From Parasponia andersonii (Eukaryota > Streptophyta > Magnoliopsida > Rosales > Cannabaceae), in NCBI GenBank assembly GCA_002914805.1, contig JXTB01000001.1:1726791-1790790 (forward strand): 64,000 bases of DNA, given 5' to 3'. Of the stretch, positions 22,691-33,430 are shown in pieces. The position numbers were made by a program, and so were the translations under genes. The first letter of the stretch is position 1. Each line of letters starts with the position of its first letter. The notes beneath the pieces are model-generated. The model did no database searches and had not been told where the DNA came from. It saw nothing but the letters and a program-made list of their open reading frames with translations.

Positions 22691-24248
22691 TAAAGTGTAT
22701 ATTTTATTGATCCTATTATGTATTATACTCATTTGGTGGCTATTTGTGATGATATACAAGTGTAAAAGTAGTTTTAAACTTTGTTTAAACAAAAAAAGAG
22801 TTCAAGTGTGCTTATATCATTCTAAGTAATTCTCTTTGAGGTTTTATGTGGGAATTGGCTTATTAAATATTATTGCAGGTTTAAAATCATGATTTTAATC
22901 ACGTGGGAATGTTCCAAAAATAAAGGAGATACTGTCCAAATATTTTTAAAATAAAATGGCACCATTTAGAGGTAAATGGACAAGTTTTATAAAATTATGT
23001 GCCATTTTAAATCATTTTTGTATTAATGAACTAGTATTCATATTTTAATACTTTTGAATAGTTTTTCAATACTAGTTATTGAGTACCAATTACTTTAAGT
23101 GATTTGTACACTTCTGAGTCATTTTAAGATCAAGTTTCTTAATTTGGCAAAATTTCTGATTTCGGTCTTATTCAAGTATCTTGATGCATTCTTTTAGTAA
23201 AATGTACATCTTGAATAATAATAATTTATGACAAGTGATTAGCATACTAATCTCTAGAGGATGTTGACCCTTTCCACAATCTATTTCTATTCAGAACACA
23301 AGGTAAGTAAAGACTTACAACTATATCACAAGAATTACATAAAAGATGTCATTATGTGAAAGATATTTATTCATGAAACTTATGAAATGGCGTGTACATG
23401 ACACATGTTGCATGCAAACTGAGAATTTCATTGTAGAATATTTAAAAGTGAGTACCATTGTACCAATTTTATAAGATAAGTTTTAATGGCAATTGCTAGT
23501 CTATCAAAGTTGAGTAGATAAGTCTATCGATACAAACTCTCCTTATTAAAGTGGGACTTATGGAATTTAGGATGTGTCTCATTGAGGTAGAACAATATTA
23601 GCGTGGTGTGGAATGCTCCTTTGATGAAGGAAAGAGTTTTCAAAAACCTCACATGACGGTCGCACCTTATTTTACTCTTAACCATAGTTTCCACCTAATG
23701 TTATCATGACCTATTGGCTTATAGGACGAGTAATCTACTAATGGGTCCAACTATGAGTATCTTCTAAAGAAAACACATGGACTCAAATGTTTAAGAAAGA
23801 AAAATGTATAATGAAAACTTGATGAAATTTTAAAGCATACATGAGTATGCATAGTTTTTACTTATTGAGTGTCAGGTCATTTTAGTCTTGTGATACAGAT
23901 GATGAAGCACATTTTTGTATTAGCTAGCTGGTTACCTGACTTACCTTTTGTCGTTATGATCATATAAATATGGATGAGCATGACCTATAGGCAACATTTT
24001 TGTTTTGAGATATTTAGGTATAATGTAAATACTACTACTGAGGGGAAAATAGACTAGTGAAAATCTCTTTTGATTGTACCTTTTATAATGACACTTTTAA
24101 CCGAAATGCCATACAGTTATTTTTGTTTAAAAGTTTTAGAAAGTTTAAATTTGCCCACCTTTTTATAAAATAAAAGATATGGTCTAATAAAGAATAATAC
24201 TTTACAGTTTGACTATATATGATAATATAGTTAAACTACGGAGTGTTA
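22691..24248 (+). repeat. L-C, right part
   Basis: L sequence resumes after G3 and runs to 'actacggagtgtta' at 24248, matching the L-A end at 2389. It abuts Sirevirus pol with no T1 LTR sequence in between. Confidence 0.75.
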
Positions 24249-24259
24249 AAAATATGGTA

Positions 24260-25150
24260 AGTGAAAGAAATCTACACACAAGGTGATTCAACAGATTTCA
24301 GCATCAAAGGTATTAGAATTGATACATATGGATCAGATGGGTCCTATACAAACTAGAAGTATAGTAGGTAAAGATTATATTTTTGTCTGTGTAGATAATT
24401 TTTCTAGATTTACCTGGGTTGCATTTTTGAGACAAAAATTAGATACTTTAGATGTTTTCAAAAGTCTATGTTTGAAATTGAGAAATAAGAAAAATTGCAA
24501 CATTGGCAAGATTGTGAGAATAAAGAGTGATTATGAAAAGAAATTTGAGAATTCTATTTTTACCAAATTTTGTAATGATCATGGTATCTCTCATAAATTT
24601 TCTACTCCTAAAATACCATAACAAAATGGTGTTATGAAAAAAAATATTGTACTTTACATGAGATGGTTTGTGTGATGCTAAATAGTAAGATATTGCCAAA
24701 AAAGTTGTGGGCAGAGGCTATAAATACAGCATGTCACACCATAAGCCATGTATACTTCGGACCAAGTACCAAAATGACACAATATAAGATCTAGAAAGGT
24801 AAAAAAGCCAATGTCAGTTACTTTCATATCTTTGGAAGCATATGTTACATTTTGAAAGATCGTGAAAATTTGGGTAAATTCAAAGCTAAAAGTGATATTA
24901 GTGTCTTTTTTGGTTACTCCAATAATATTACGTCCTATCATGTGTATAACATGAGAAGCTAAACTATAATAGAGTCTGCTAATATGGTTGTTGATGATTC
25001 TAGTGATTTTTCAAAATTCTCAAAGGAAGAAGTTATAAATAGTTTTACCAATGAAACTATTGAAGGAAGTGTTGCAACATAACTTGTTGCTGTAACAAAC
25101 GAATCTGCTAAAAAACCTATTGTCAGAACATCTAGATCACATATAGAAAC
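24260..25150 (+). pseudogene. Sirevirus integrase remnant
   Basis: The frame 24283-24621 has LELIHMDQMGPIQTRSIVGK and FVCVDNFSRFTWV (first catalytic D region), then IVRIKSDYEKKFEN (second D) and HGISHKFSTPK. After a stop come pieces matching the core C-terminus and the copia signature near 24840-24960 (ILKDRENLGKF, then a GYS-type block). The glutamate expected after PQQNG-V reads MKK at 24633, so the third catalytic residue is lost. Confidence 0.8.
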
Positions 25151-26200
25151 CAGCAAACCTGATGTTTTCTAATTATCCATAAAGGACGATGAGTCACTTG
25201 AGAATCTGTCAAGAAAAGAACCATCCTTTAGCATTAAGAAAAATCGTCCCACAGACTTTATTCTAGGTAAGCTTGATGATACCATGGTCACAAGAAGATG
25301 GTATGTGAATCTTGCTGAATATGTATGTTTTGTTTCTATGATTGAGCCTAAGATGTCAAAAAGGCTCTGGCTAATGAGTTCTAGGTAAAGGCTATGCAAG
25401 AAGAGTTGAAACAATTTTCTTGTAATGATGTTTGAACTCTTGTTTCTAAACCTAGTCACACAAATGCTATTGGCACTAAATGGATTTTCAAAAATAAATC
25501 TGACAAATTTGGTAATGTTGTGAGGAATAAAGTAAGATTGGTTGCTCAAGGATATACTCAAATTAAGGGTATTGACTTTGATGAAATATTTGCACTAGTG
25601 GTTGGATTAGAGTCTATCAGGTTACTTCTTACAATGGGTTATATCATACATTTCCAATTATACCAAATGGATTAAAAGTATTTTTTTTGAATGGTATTTT
25701 GAATGAAGAAGCCTATATTGAACAACCAAAGGGATTTGAAGTCCCACACATGCCTAATCATGTTTTTAAAATAAATAAGGCATTGTATGGATTGAAACAA
25801 GCTCGTAGGGCTTGATATGAGAGATTGATAAATTTTCTAATTGAAAAAGATTACAAAAGAGGAGGGATAGATAAAATACTTTTTATCAAACAATTTGAAT
25901 TTGGATTAATTATTGCATGAATCTATGTTCATGATATAGTGTTTGGCTTTACTTCTGATTCTAAGGTATAGGATTTTGTCAAACAAATGCAGAAGGAATT
26001 TGAGATGAGCATAGTTGGAGAGCTCACATATTTTCTCGGATTGCAGGTGAAATAGCTCGAGAATGGTATTTTCATTTCTCAAGCCAAGTATACCAAGAAT
26101 CTTGTGTCTAAGTTAGGTCTTAAAAAAGCCACACATTTTTGTACCCCCGTGAGCACAACATTGAAGTTGACAAAAGATGAAGGTGAGGTACTGTTGATCT
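25151..26200 (+). pseudogene. Sirevirus reverse transcriptase remnant
   Basis: Broken pieces include [38 protein letters not shown] and a later KALYGLKQA block (25780-25800). The palm motif reads YVHDIVFG near 25925, so the first of the two catalytic aspartates is histidine. FEMSIVGELTYFLGLQV and ISQAKYTKNLV follow. These wordings are typical of SIRE1-like copia RT. Confidence 0.8.
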
Positions 26201-26860
26201 AATAGTGTACAAGAGCATGATAAGTAGTCTTCTTTACCTTAGTACTAATAATCTTGATATATGTTACAGTATTGATATGTGTACAAGATACTAAAGTAAT
26301 CCTAAAAAATCCCATATTACTATTATTAAAATAATTATACGTTATGTGAGCAACACTTTTGATTATGGAATTTGGTATTCTAAAGATACTGATATAAATC
26401 TTGTAGGATAAAGTGATACAGACTAGGTAGGCAATGCAGATAACAGGAAGAACACTAGTGGTGGTTGTTTTTATCTTGGAAATAACCTAGTTTTTTGGCA
26501 CAGTAAGAAACAAAATCCAATTTCCCTGTCTACAGCCGAGGCAGAATGTATTGCTACTAGAAGCTGTTGTATACAATTTCTCTGAATGAAACAGATACTT
26601 GTTGACTATAGTTTTGAGTTAAATATTATGATTATATTTTGTAATAATACAAGTATTATAAATATCTCAAAAAATTCAGTATAATATTCTAGGATAAAGC
26701 ATATAGATATCTGTTATCATTTCATAAGGGAACTAGTTGAGAATAAAACAATTATTTTAGAATATGTTGAAACTTAGAAATAGATTGTAGACATTTTCAC
26801 GAATGCCCTTGATTTTGTAAAATTTGATTCCTTTAAGGCAAGCCTTAGGAATTTTTTCTG
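26201..26860 (+). pseudogene. Sirevirus RNase H remnant
   Basis: Text readable in one frame includes NADNRKNTSGGCFYLGNNLV, SLSTAEAECIA and the C-terminal KHIDICYHFIRELVE and IFTNALD blocks. Stops interrupt it (G*SDTD*, F*MKQ). The frame ends with a short tail typical of the pol end in Sireviruses. Confidence 0.75.
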
Positions 26861-27720
26861 CCTAACTTTTTATTGTTTATTTGTTTTGTTTCAGCCAAAA
26901 ATATTTTTTTTGTGAACAAAAAGTGTTATTTGTGATAAAAAAAGTTTTAAAGATTAAAGATTTGTCTATTTGATTTCTATAATAGATTAGTTTGTTCAAT
27001 TTATTTTGATTTGTTGATCTTTTGACATTAAATTCTCTAATTTTATAAGTTTTATTAAATTTTCTAGATTGATTTTTAACTAATTGACTTTAATATTTTC
27101 TTTGAAATCTAGCTATGTAACAGGCCTTGTAATTAGAAAAAGCTATCTACTCGGATGTGTAGAGCTATTTTTAAGTAATTTAAGACTCTGTATCACTAAT
27201 ATAGAGAAAAAAATCTACCATGAAAAAAAGATTACCTCAGAAATAGAGTGAAAACTGCTAATCAAATTAAAAAATAAAAAGAAAAAAAGAGACCCCTTTG
27301 CATAAAGAAAAAGCTAGAATTTTCGTGGAAATAAATAAAATAAGTCAATTGATTTTTGATCCAATTTACATCTTAATTTCACATTTAAAATAAATTTGTC
27401 TGTCAAAATTTTAATAACTCATTATAATTCTAAAATCTTTTCTATTTTAGGAATAAAGTTAACATGATCTTTTCTTTATGCATTTTTTATTTATTAAATA
27501 ATGTCTTGAGTTTGTGAAAATATTTGGGCTGAAACTGTTTCTTGAGCGTGGCATTTTTTTTTTTTTTTTTGTTTCTTAAAAAAAAAAGGCGGGCCTTCTA
27601 AGAAAGGTTTGAAATCTGATCTTTTGTTACAACAATTCCCACTTTCCCTGTTTGTCTCATCCAATCAGTTTCCTGATTTTATGTTTGGGAATTTTCAAAA
27701 ATTCGAATTTGAATTTTGAT
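26861..27720. other. Spacer between Sirevirus pol and envelope-like frame
   Basis: AT-rich non-coding sequence containing a T17-type homopolymer near 27547-27570. No gene or conserved motif was seen. A spacer here is normal for envelope-bearing Sireviruses. Confidence 0.5.
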
Positions 27721-27927
27721 TTTCCTTATTTGGCGTCAGATTGATTGTTTTTAAATTAGGGATATTGATGAGGCTTATTTTTTTAACCTACTTTCATCTT
27801 CTATCTTACGACCTCTCTTTCCTCACAGTCGCATTATCATCTTCTTCTTTCTTTCTCTTCTTTGCTTTGTTCTTGAAAGTTGTAGGCTACACTGGTGAAG
27901 ACCCGTGGCACTACGAGCAAGAAGTAA

Positions 27928-29350
27928 ATGGCTTCCTCATCTGTGACGCCATCTCCAATGAAGACAAAGAAGAACTAATTCTTTATCAAAATCAGTAGGG
28001 AAGACTCGACCCGAGGCTTCTAAGTCTCCATCTCTGTCGCCCAAAGTGACAGTACCCTCTGCTGAACCCCGACACTGAGACTGATGAGCAAGTCGAAGAA
28101 GATGAGCCAACCCTCATGGATTCATCTCAAGAGGAATCTGAGAAAGATGCAACTCCAGCAACCGAAAATGAAGAAGAAGGGGATTCTGAATCCGATGACA
28201 CTCCAGTCACCACTGTCAAGACAAAGGTGATTGCAAGAAAGAAATCTGTAGCACTGAAGCCGAAAAGGAAATCACCTGTTGTAATGCCATCTGCTAAGAC
28301 TTTCCCTTGTGTCCTTTAAGCTCTTAGGAGTACTCAAAATTCTTAAAGAAAGAAAGTGGTTAAAAACTATGACTCAAACTGAGGGATATATTCCTAGGAT
28401 AGTTTAGGAATTCTACTGTAATAACCATGAGGACATGGTCGATTCAATAAGTCCCTTTTATCAGAAAATTTACCTTTGTAGACAAGTATATGATTTTGGA
28501 TACAAGAATATTATCTACTATCTTGGTATTTCCATCGTTGACATTGATGAGTATGACAAAGAATATGCCATCGATAAGGTAGCTTCTGAATTGTTGGGTG
28601 ATGAAGTTGAATGGCCTGCTTATTCAAGTACTATTAAGTCTACAGATTTGACTTACAAGTACTTATGTCTACACAAGCTTGTTGTGCATAAGTGGTGGCC
28701 TATGACACTTCTTCTTACCATTGCTAAGAATTTTTCTTGCTTCTTATTTGACATTGGAACATGGGTTGAAGTTAATTTGCCTCAGATAGTCTTTCAGGCT
28801 ATCTTTGATCTTCATGGAGGTCGCAAGAAAACTCAAAGACTGTTCTTTCCCAATATGATTTATGCAATTCTTCAAAAGTGACATCCTTTAAGAGTCTCTT
28901 CTGAATTCATTACACCTATGCTACCTCTGGTGAATTATCATCTGAAAGAGAAGGAAGTAGCTGAAGCTGTTGCAACACCATCTCGTTCTAAAAAGAAGAC
29001 ACCAGCAAAGAAGTCTACTGCTGCTACAACTTCTGCAACTGTTGCAACAAATTCCTCATTTCCACCTCAGACTCCTGTTTCTGCTGGCATGGAAGCTCTA
29101 AGGAAAGATCAAGACAAGCACAATGAAAGGATGACTACAATGGAGAGTGCAACTCGAGATTTTGGAAAAATTGACTATAGTATTGTCGAGTCCCTTTGTT
29201 CAGACCACTGCTCCAGTAGTTTCTTCACAACCTAATTCAGCAACCGCTATCCTTGATGTTGCAATGGGATCCAAGGAGCCAGCTTCAAAGAAGTACAAAA
29301 GGAGGGTTCCTGGAGCATGGAGTTTTGAGTTGTTTTTTTTAAAGACCTAG
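27928..29350 (+). pseudogene. Envelope-like / putative plant transposon protein of the Sirevirus
   Basis: A start at 27928 opens MASSSVTPSPMKTKK, a Ser/Pro/Lys-rich start. After frameshifts an acidic, then basic linker follows (28116-28319). The folded part, 28435-28881, has DMVDSISPFYQKIYLCRQVY, a run of YLGI, and HKWWPMT; it resembles the domain annotated in plants as a putative transposon or envelope-like protein downstream of SIRE1 pol. A Lys/Thr/Ala-rich tail with a coiled-coil-like part (28918-29235) ends near 29350. At least four frame breaks. No signal peptide or clear membrane segment is retained. Function is unknown for the family. Confidence 0.65.
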
Positions 29351-29650
29351 TTTTGTTTGTGGATTTTAATTTGGTGTCTTTTGGTTGTATTTTTGTTTTG
29401 ATACTCGTACTTTGGCCCTCTTTTGACGAGAAGGGGGAGATTAAAAACTAATGATGATGGTTTGTTTCGGGGGGAGTTATTTTGTTCTATTGCTCTATCT
29501 CTTATTGATTTTTAATATCTGATTGTGTTAGACAGGAGAGTGTTATGTTTATAGAAATTAATCATATATTTGTGCAAGTTTACAGATTTGAGTTTAAAAA
29601 TTGGGTTTTTATGATTAATTTTTCTAAAAAGATGCCCAAAGGGGAGATTA
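29351..29650 (+). promoter_or_regulatory. Multiple polypurine tracts before the Sirevirus 3' LTR
   Basis: Purine-rich runs occur at about 29427-29440 (gagaagggggagatt), 29468-29476 (cggggggag) and 29637-29649 (caaaggggagatt). The last is adjacent to the LTR start and is the likely plus-strand primer. Repeated tracts are a known Sirevirus trait. Confidence 0.6.
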
Positions 29651-30815
29651 TTAGACTAAGGTTTTGGCATTCTAAAAGGCAAAACCTTCAAACTCAAGTT
29701 ATTATGATTTTAAATAACAAATTTATTACTAGATCTACTATTATTATAATAACTTGTTATAACAAATTTTTTTATCTTACTTGCAATGGATTTTGTCGTA
29801 AGCAAAATTTATTTTCAGAAACTTTTCATTCTTTCTTTCTTGAGTTTAATTTAATTATTTTTTGTTTCTTGAATGATGAAATTTTTTTATTTAGATGGAT
29901 TTTTGTGACCATCTGAATAAAATTAATCTTATCATTGATTGGATTACTGTTTTGGGCGATTGAGATAATGATTTAATCTTATCATTGATCGATTTCCATT
30001 TAAAGCTTAATTTACCTCTTGATTTAATTGATTGATTCTTGTTTTATCTATTTCAATCATTAATCTTTATTGCTGACAATTTTCTAAAGTAATTAAGTTT
30101 TATTTTTGTCCATATCTAGAGCTAATTATTTATCTCACTAAATTGAATTGATTTTTTTTTAATTTAATAATGAGCTATCAAATCTATCTAAATCTGCTGA
30201 TCTTATCTGTTACGACAGATTTGTCTGTTTAAGGAAAATTTTTTTGATTATATTGATTGACTCTAATTAATTGTAAAATCAAAAATTATCTTTGAGAAAA
30301 GTATTTATAGGTATAAAAAAATAATTTCAACTAATTAAGAAAAGCCAAATTTGTGGAAATTACTTCTTGGATGTGTTTCTTGTAATTCCGTAGAAAGTTG
30401 TCGTAGATTACACTTTTGGAAAATTTTTAATTTATTCTTGAATACTTTCCACCTTTTTGTTTCAGTCTATAAAATTTTGAGTGCAACTTATTCTTCAAGA
30501 GAAAGGACAATATAAATTCGAGAGAAGATAGATTCGGACCAATAAATAGAGTTCACGTACAAATGAACAATAAGACAAGAGAGTTTGCTAAACAAGATTG
30601 GTAAAGTCGTTACAACAAATTACAACAATTGAAAAGAAGAAGTCTTTTATTACATTAGTCGATTACTGTTTATAATCTTTATACTTTACTAATTTTTTAA
30701 TCTTTGGGCGTGGCCCTGTAGAATAAAAGAAGTCCGAACCGCGTTAAAAATGTCTTATATTCATCTCTTTATTTTTTTTTTGTTCTGTTGTAATAAAAAA
30801 AACTCATTGTTACAA
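29651..30815 (+). repeat. Sirevirus 3' LTR
   Basis: It starts after the polypurine tract at 'tattagactaaggttttggc'. A TATA-like box (tataaaat) lies at about 30470. Near the end is 'gggcgtggccctgtag', then 'ccgaaccgcgttaaaa', a layout characteristic of Sirevirus LTR ends. The LTR ends near TTACA at 30815; exact borders are uncertain because the 5' LTR is missing. Confidence 0.6.
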
Positions 30816-31049
30816 CATATTTTATTTGCATATTACAACATAATTAATTCATTTTTTAAATAATTAATTAGTAATATTTAACAAACAGATCTTTCATCAA
30901 TTACAAAATGACAGATATCTCATCTTTGCGTTACTCCAAACTAATTATATATATGACAGTGATATATATATATATATATATNATTCCCCCTTACCCCACA
31001 AAAAAAAAAAAAAGAAGGAAAGAAAAAAAAAAGAAAGAGAGGGTTACTC
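30816..31049. other. AT-rich spacer with one unresolved base
   Basis: Holds a (TA)n microsatellite ending in an unresolved base (N at 30982) and A-rich runs. No gene seen. Confidence 0.6.
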
Positions 31050-31348
31050 GTTACATGAAAATCACTATTTAATGACAATATTTTTGTCACAATAATTTTT
31101 TTTGTGATTAAAAGTAATATTTAGTCACAACTATTAAAAAATAGAATTGAATAAAAAATTATCACTAATATATTTTTAGTCACAACCTTTTATATGTAGT
31201 AATAAAATTATTGTGACTAAAAGTACATTTATAACAAATTTCATTTTTTGTGGTAAATTTTTTACAATGAACTTTTTAGTCCTAGCATATATTGTGATGA
31301 TGAAATTCTTTTAGCCACGAATTTATTACTTTAATTAGTCACAAATTG
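31050..31348. repeat. Cluster of alternating 'ttagtcacaa' / 'ttgtgactaa' motifs
   Basis: The motif ttagtcacaa or its complement recurs at about 31120, 31180, 31210 and 31336, with weaker forms between. Both orientations alternate, so the stretch can fold. Such motif arrays are common at the subterminal ends of plant DNA transposons; no transposase is present. Confidence 0.45.
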
Positions 31349-31790
31349 TATTGTGATTAAAATTAAAGTTTGTTCGTAACAGCTATAAGAATTTGTGGAT
31401 AATCATTCTCTTAAAGCTTCTCATAAAGATAGAAAGAAAGAAATTATATATAGATATAAGAGCTTACCTAGACTTACTTTCGTTTTTTGTATCGTAACTA
31501 AAACTAAAGTTTGTTCGTAGCAGTTACAAGACTTTCGGGATAATCATTGTTACAAAACTTTCTTGATAATCATTCTCTTAAAACTTTTAAAACTTTTCAG
31601 AAAGATAGAAAGAAGGAAATAAAATATAGATATGTTTAGAGCTTATTTGGATACACTTTTATTGTTTGTATTGTAATTAAGACTAAAGTTTGTTTGTAGC
31701 AGCCATAAGAATTTGTGGATAATCATTTTCTTAAAACTTTTCAAAAAGATAGAAAGAAGGAAATTATAAATAGAGATACTTAGGATCTGT
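31349..31790. repeat. Three-unit diverged tandem array
   Basis: The block 'aaagtttgttcgta' starts at 31365, 31506 and 31684, each time followed by 'gataatcatt', 'aaactttt' and 'agaaagatagaaag'-like text. Unit lengths are about 141 and 178 bp; the middle unit carries a local duplication of 'gataatcatt'. It continues the motif cluster to its left. Confidence 0.75.
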
Positions 31791-31940
31791 TTGGACACAT
31801 TTTTGTTTTTGTTTTGTTTTTCTTTTTAATTTTTAATTTTTAATTTTTTTAAGCAAATTCTTAATAAGATCCAACCATTCTTTTTATTTTAAAAAAACAC
31901 AAAACACAAAACAAAAGTATATCCAAATATGTCCTTAGGG
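31770..31940. mobile_element. MITE-like inverted-repeat element
   Basis: The left arm 'ttaggatctgtttggacac' pairs imperfectly with the right arm 'atccaaatatgtcctta' (31921-31937). The centre is T-rich on the left and A-rich on the right, so the whole ~165 bp can form a hairpin. No coding capacity. A hAT-type MITE is possible. Confidence 0.5.
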
Positions 31941-32739
31941 TGAGTTCTCAATGGTATATTTTTGTTTTTGCTCAATTAGTAAGTTTTTTTGACCAAATTG
32001 AAAGTGACTAACAACAATAGGCCTTATTTCCACTAATTTGTATTCTAATTCAAATTCATAAAAAAAGCTCATTTACTTTCATTTTCATTCAAATCCATGC
32101 ACATCAATAAATTTTTTAAATAGTTTTTATTTTTTATTTTTGTGGAATAGAATAAATATATTCTATTTAAATTTGTTTACAATTCTATTTTTACTCCTTT
32201 TTTGTTTCTTAGACTTTATTTCAATTTTTAAAATATGAATAAGATATTTTTTGGAATTTAATTAGTTTTATTTTTTTTTACATAAGTTTAGGTCGCGATT
32301 TTGTCACCTTTTGAATTAAGAAATATTTTAGTTACATATGATTTGAATTTTAATTTTTTCTACAGAATTTAATAATCAAATTTCTTATATTTCTATTGAT
32401 ATTTTTCATTTAATTTATTTTAAGACAAATTTAATATATTTATTTTGGATTTAGTTTAGGATCGTAGGTTTGTTCCATTTTTTTTATTTATATTAGACTG
32501 ATTCAAATAGAAATTAAATTTTATGAGCAATTAAAATTAATGAGAGTTAGAATTTAGGAGTATAATAATTGAATTGGATTGAAAAATAAATAAAAACTAA
32601 AAACTAGAAATGTTAATCTTAATAGGTAAAAAAAAAAACAGGTTTTCACTATAAAGTATTAAATTAATATCCTTATATATTTAGATCAACGTTAAATGTA
32701 ATGTATATTTTTATTATAATTACTAGACTCATCATAGCT
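31941..32739. other. AT-rich intergenic stretch
   Basis: Contains runs of A/T and no gene, RNA or clear repeat. Confidence 0.5.
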
Positions 32740-33430
32740 GTTGGTGGTATTTCTGGATTCGTTGAAGTGAAGAACCCAAGGGTGGAAGCAAAAGGAATAG
32801 CCACAAGCACTTAGGAGAATTTAACTCCCCTAGGGACTTGAGGTATCTCCGCAGGGCTCGGGGAATTTGGTATCTCCTGACGGACTTTGAGAGTGGCCCC
32901 AGCCTCAAACGAAAAAGTCATCCCAAACATAGATTACCCTGAAAGGCTCCAAACTAGTTCAATTATCGGTCAGGACTTCTCTTTTCCCGGACAAGGCTTG
33001 GGACCGATTCGAGTCCGGGAATTACTCAACTCAATCATGAGAATCACTCGACAATCGCCAACCATCCCGTTCTATAGATGTACTATCGTTAAAATATAGA
33101 ACTATGATTTGAATTGCTACAGAACCAAAGGTCTCATCACATTACTTGCATTTACTCTGGCAAAATCAGGGGCTAGAATGTTTTCACTCTTCCCTAAAAT
33201 GATCTAATGGTCTCCAAATTACCTATTTAAGGCCCTTAACTACCACTTTGAGAGTAAGTTAAAGCAAAAGGTCCAAATTTTCTTTTTCTCTCCTTATTCA
33301 CTCTTTTCCCCCCCCCAAAAAAAAAAACGGTATTGTAAACCTCGAGACCACTCCAAGGTTAGGAGAGAAGTTAGTAATGATTGGGGGCCAAAATTTTGCT
33401 CTTGCATTCGTCAAAATTTTACACTAACAA
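32740..33430. other. GC-richer island, possibly an LTR remnant
   Basis: Compared with its flanks this stretch is GC-richer. It holds a short chance-length frame at 32887-33099, a TATA-like 'ctatttaaggccctta' near 33225, and a C10A10 homopolymer junction at about 33308-33328. The pattern (GC-rich U3, TATA-like box, 'attgtaaacc') would fit a decayed LTR, but no partner copy or coding region was found. Confidence 0.25.

Larger units (their letters stand above)
24249..30815 (+). mobile_element. 5'-truncated Sirevirus-type copia retrotransposon
   Basis: The element starts abruptly inside pol, at the join with L-C. It continues through integrase, reverse transcriptase, RNase H, a spacer, an envelope-like frame, several purine-rich tracts and a 3' LTR. 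The order integrase before RT is copia; the downstream envelope-like frame and the LTR end are Sirevirus (SIRE1-type) traits. Gag, protease and the 5' LTR are absent. All frames carry stops. Confidence 0.8.

Noticed and set aside
25169..25561. 130-codon minus-strand frame
   Set aside because: Antisense of the Sirevirus RT, whose sense text is recognisable.
29545..29916. 123-codon plus-strand frame
   Set aside because: Lies across the Sirevirus polypurine tract and LTR; composition is Phe/Ile-rich as expected of AT-rich non-coding DNA.
31349..31790. CRISPR-like array
   Set aside because: Only three diverged units with unequal spacing in plant DNA; no spacer-repeat structure.
33308..33328. 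C-run/A-run as a regulatory tract
   Set aside because: A homopolymer junction; more likely a simple repeat or sequencing-prone spot.
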